64,000 bases of DNA, from NCBI GenBank assembly GCA_031771865.1, contig JASISA010000036.1, positions 248,001-312,000 on the forward strand, written 5' to 3'. The position numbers were made by a program, and so were the translations under genes. A model generated the notes under the pieces. That model worked only from the letters and a program-made list of their open reading frames with translations, made no database searches and was not told the origin of the DNA. This stretch comes from Nothophaeocryptopus gaeumannii (Eukaryota > Ascomycota > Dothideomycetes > Mycosphaerellales > Mycosphaerellaceae). Below, piece after piece: positions 62,444 to 64,000 of this stretch (the stretch's first letter is position 1; each line of letters starts with the position of its first letter).

Positions 62444-63196
62444 ATGGAATAAAGTATCATGCTAAGCCTTGGGAAAGAAACATGCAAGATCTAAGATCGT
62501 CTGCAATACTCAGTCCTTCCGCAAGAAGGGAGGCCTCCTGTTCGCTCGACATAGTTACCATTCTTGGGCAGTACTCTCATCGCTCATCCGCTCATCATGG
62601 CTCATGTCACACTCATACTCTGTCGCTCAATAGCATGCACGTGCTTACTTCCTCGCGGCCCCAGGAGCATCAGTGGAAAGAGCTCCTCCAAATTCCTTTG
62701 AGATCTTCTTGCAGGAAGACTCAATGAAGATGGGAAAATCTGATGCTGACACGATCGTGATATCAAAACTGGCCATGGCGCTTGCTCTATTGTCCTCTTT
62801 CAGCGTCCGCCGTTCTGTATGAAGACGACTCTGCTGGAGCAGTCTGATGCTGATGAAGTGTTTAGATCAGTGACAGCATGCCGACAGGTCTTGAGGATAG
62901 GTTGGCTCGAGTAGAGACGAAGTGATTGAGAAAGAGCCCCTGAGTGGGTTGAGCCGGAAGTACAAATGCATGTATCATTGCCAGTACAGCCGGATCTCAT
63001 TCACGCGCCATCCACATCTATCAGGTATATCTCTCTTTCATTCCATGCACGTGCCGCGCAAGCAATACGCAATCAATCACCCAGTGTAGAGGCACATCCA
63101 AAGGAAAAGCACAGTTCACACTCACACCTCTATATCCATGCTCTTACTCTTGCTGTCCGAAGAAAGTCAAACTCCGTGTATAACACCAGCGCTAAA
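62444..63196. other. Convergent intergenic region
   Basis: About 750 bases between the reductase stop and the carrier stop. No supported gene, repeat or RNA is seen. Confidence 0.4.
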
Positions 63197-64000
63197 TCAG
63201 TGCTTAGCAGTCACAGCCTCGCCAGTCGCCTTCTCCACCATGTCTTTTGCAATGTCGCCGAGTGCTACCATGCACACCGTCTGCCAGACACCCAGACCGA
63301 TACGGGGCGCGACACCGCGGTAGAGACCTTTGAGACCAGAGGTCTTGTAAATGTAGGAGAAAGTGTTGCCGACTGTCATTTTCTTAGGGCGGTTGGGGTC
63401 TTCCGTCTTGGACTGCATTTCCACGCGGACGACCTCGATGGGCTGGTTCCAGGCGCTGAGACCTCCTCCGAGAGCGGAAGCGAGGACTCGTTCCGGGGCG
63501 GTGAGCTTTTCTTTGGTGTCGGTTTTGCCGGTGAAGCTGCGGATTCCGTTCTCACTGGAGGAAGTTCTTGTCAGTATGTGCTCTCCCAAGTGAGCTACGT
63601 ATAATAGTTCTTGGACTTACGCGACTCTGCTGAGACCGAAACGCGAACCCCAGTTGGTGACCTGTCGCACGGCGACCGCGTTCACACCCTTATTGATACC
63701 CTTGATACCCTCAGCGCGGTAGATGTTCATGAACGTCTCCATAGTGCCCGGGGGCTTGACACCTGACGCCGCAGCCTTGTGCTTGGTCATCTCGACCGTC
63801 TTCATGCACGTGCAGAAACCCATGGTCGCGTATGCCTGCGCAAGACCTCCCGTCATACCCCCGCTGATACCAGCGACGAAGTTGTTCGCGCCGAAGGACG
63901 TGGCGTAGTACTCGGCTTCCGAGGCGACGAAGAGGAGGACGGCGCCCTTCGTGGAGGCTTCGATCCAGGCCCAGGGGATGAGACCTTGGTAGACTGTGTC
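63197..64000 (-). CDS. YHM2: Mitochondrial carrier Yhm2 (citrate/oxoglutarate), C-terminal part
   Basis: The N-terminus lies beyond the right edge. Exons 63621..64000 and 63197..63554 on the minus strand, joined across a 66-nt GTAAGT..CAG intron as SRV-A-ENGIRSF, give 246 residues. Yhm2 exchanges citrate and 2-oxoglutarate across the inner mitochondrial membrane and was also found associated with mitochondrial DNA in yeast. Family blocks are GLIPWAWIEASTKGAVLLF, GMTGGLAQAYATMGFCTCMK, GVKPPGTMETFMNIYRAEGI, NKGVNAVAVRQVTNWGSRFG and the carrier signature LSAWNQPIEVVRVEMQS (PxE in place of PxD) with GLYRGVAPRIGLG. Confidence 0.92.

Overview
This is nuclear DNA of a filamentous ascomycete (Pezizomycotina). 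A Dothideomycete is my best guess. The evidence is short introns of about 50-90 nt with GT..AG ends and CTRAY-like branch sites, dense genes on both strands, a fungal eEF3, Spt20, Dml1, a HET-C2-type glycolipid transfer protein, DUF2011 and DUF2985 proteins, and a secreted cutinase-family esterase. The order within the phylum is inference. About 26 protein-coding loci are visible. I recognised no tRNA, rRNA, CRISPR or complete transposon.

Layout. 0-13 kb: 3' end of a MetE-like protein (+), oleate desaturase (+), DCAF4-like WD40 protein (-), FCP1/NIF-domain protein (+), SPATA20-like thioredoxin-fold protein (-), secreted CAP/PR-1 protein (-). 13-17 kb: about 4 kb with no gene I can support. 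17-26 kb: CSE1 exportin (-), divergent from a 1744-residue sacsin-like GHKL-ATPase (+). 26-30 kb: an irregular accessory stretch with a RING-finger locus whose start is in another frame, a frameshifted tandem copy of its C-terminal half, and a small RING1/Rcat-like zinc-binding protein. 30-45 kb: eEF3 (+), IMP2 (+), tartrate/D-malate dehydrogenase-like enzyme (-), HET-C2/GLTP (+), METTL16-type RNA methyltransferase (-), a CCCH/zinc-knuckle/cyclin protein (+), a Myb/SANT-like protein (-). 45-51 kb: cutinase-family esterase (-), DUF2011 protein (+), a second RING1/Rcat-like gene (+) and, beside it, a decayed third copy. 51-64 kb: SPT20 (-), DML1 (+), an unknown acidic protein (-), DUF2985 membrane protein (-), aldo/keto reductase (+), and the C-terminal part of the mitochondrial carrier YHM2 (-).

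Most genes are housekeeping functions: translation elongation, nuclear transport, SAGA and CTD-kinase transcription, U6 RNA methylation, mitochondrial protease and carrier. They are arranged as independent divergent or convergent neighbours, not as a metabolic cluster. Divergent pairs with a shared short upstream region are DCAF4/NIF, CSE1/sacsin-like, dehydrogenase/GLTP, METTL16/cyclin and SPT20/DML1.

The least ordinary content is: (1) a small gene family combining a RING1-like Cys cluster with an RBR Rcat-like GGC motif, in intact, ligand-altered and dead copies; (2) two adjacent introns of the esterase gene that share sequence, as introner-like elements do; (3) a likely 6-nt microexon in the aldo/keto reductase; (4) one open frame joining CCCH, CCHC and cyclin domains; (5) an HEXXH motif at the end of the sacsin-like ATPase and an in-frame extension after its stop.
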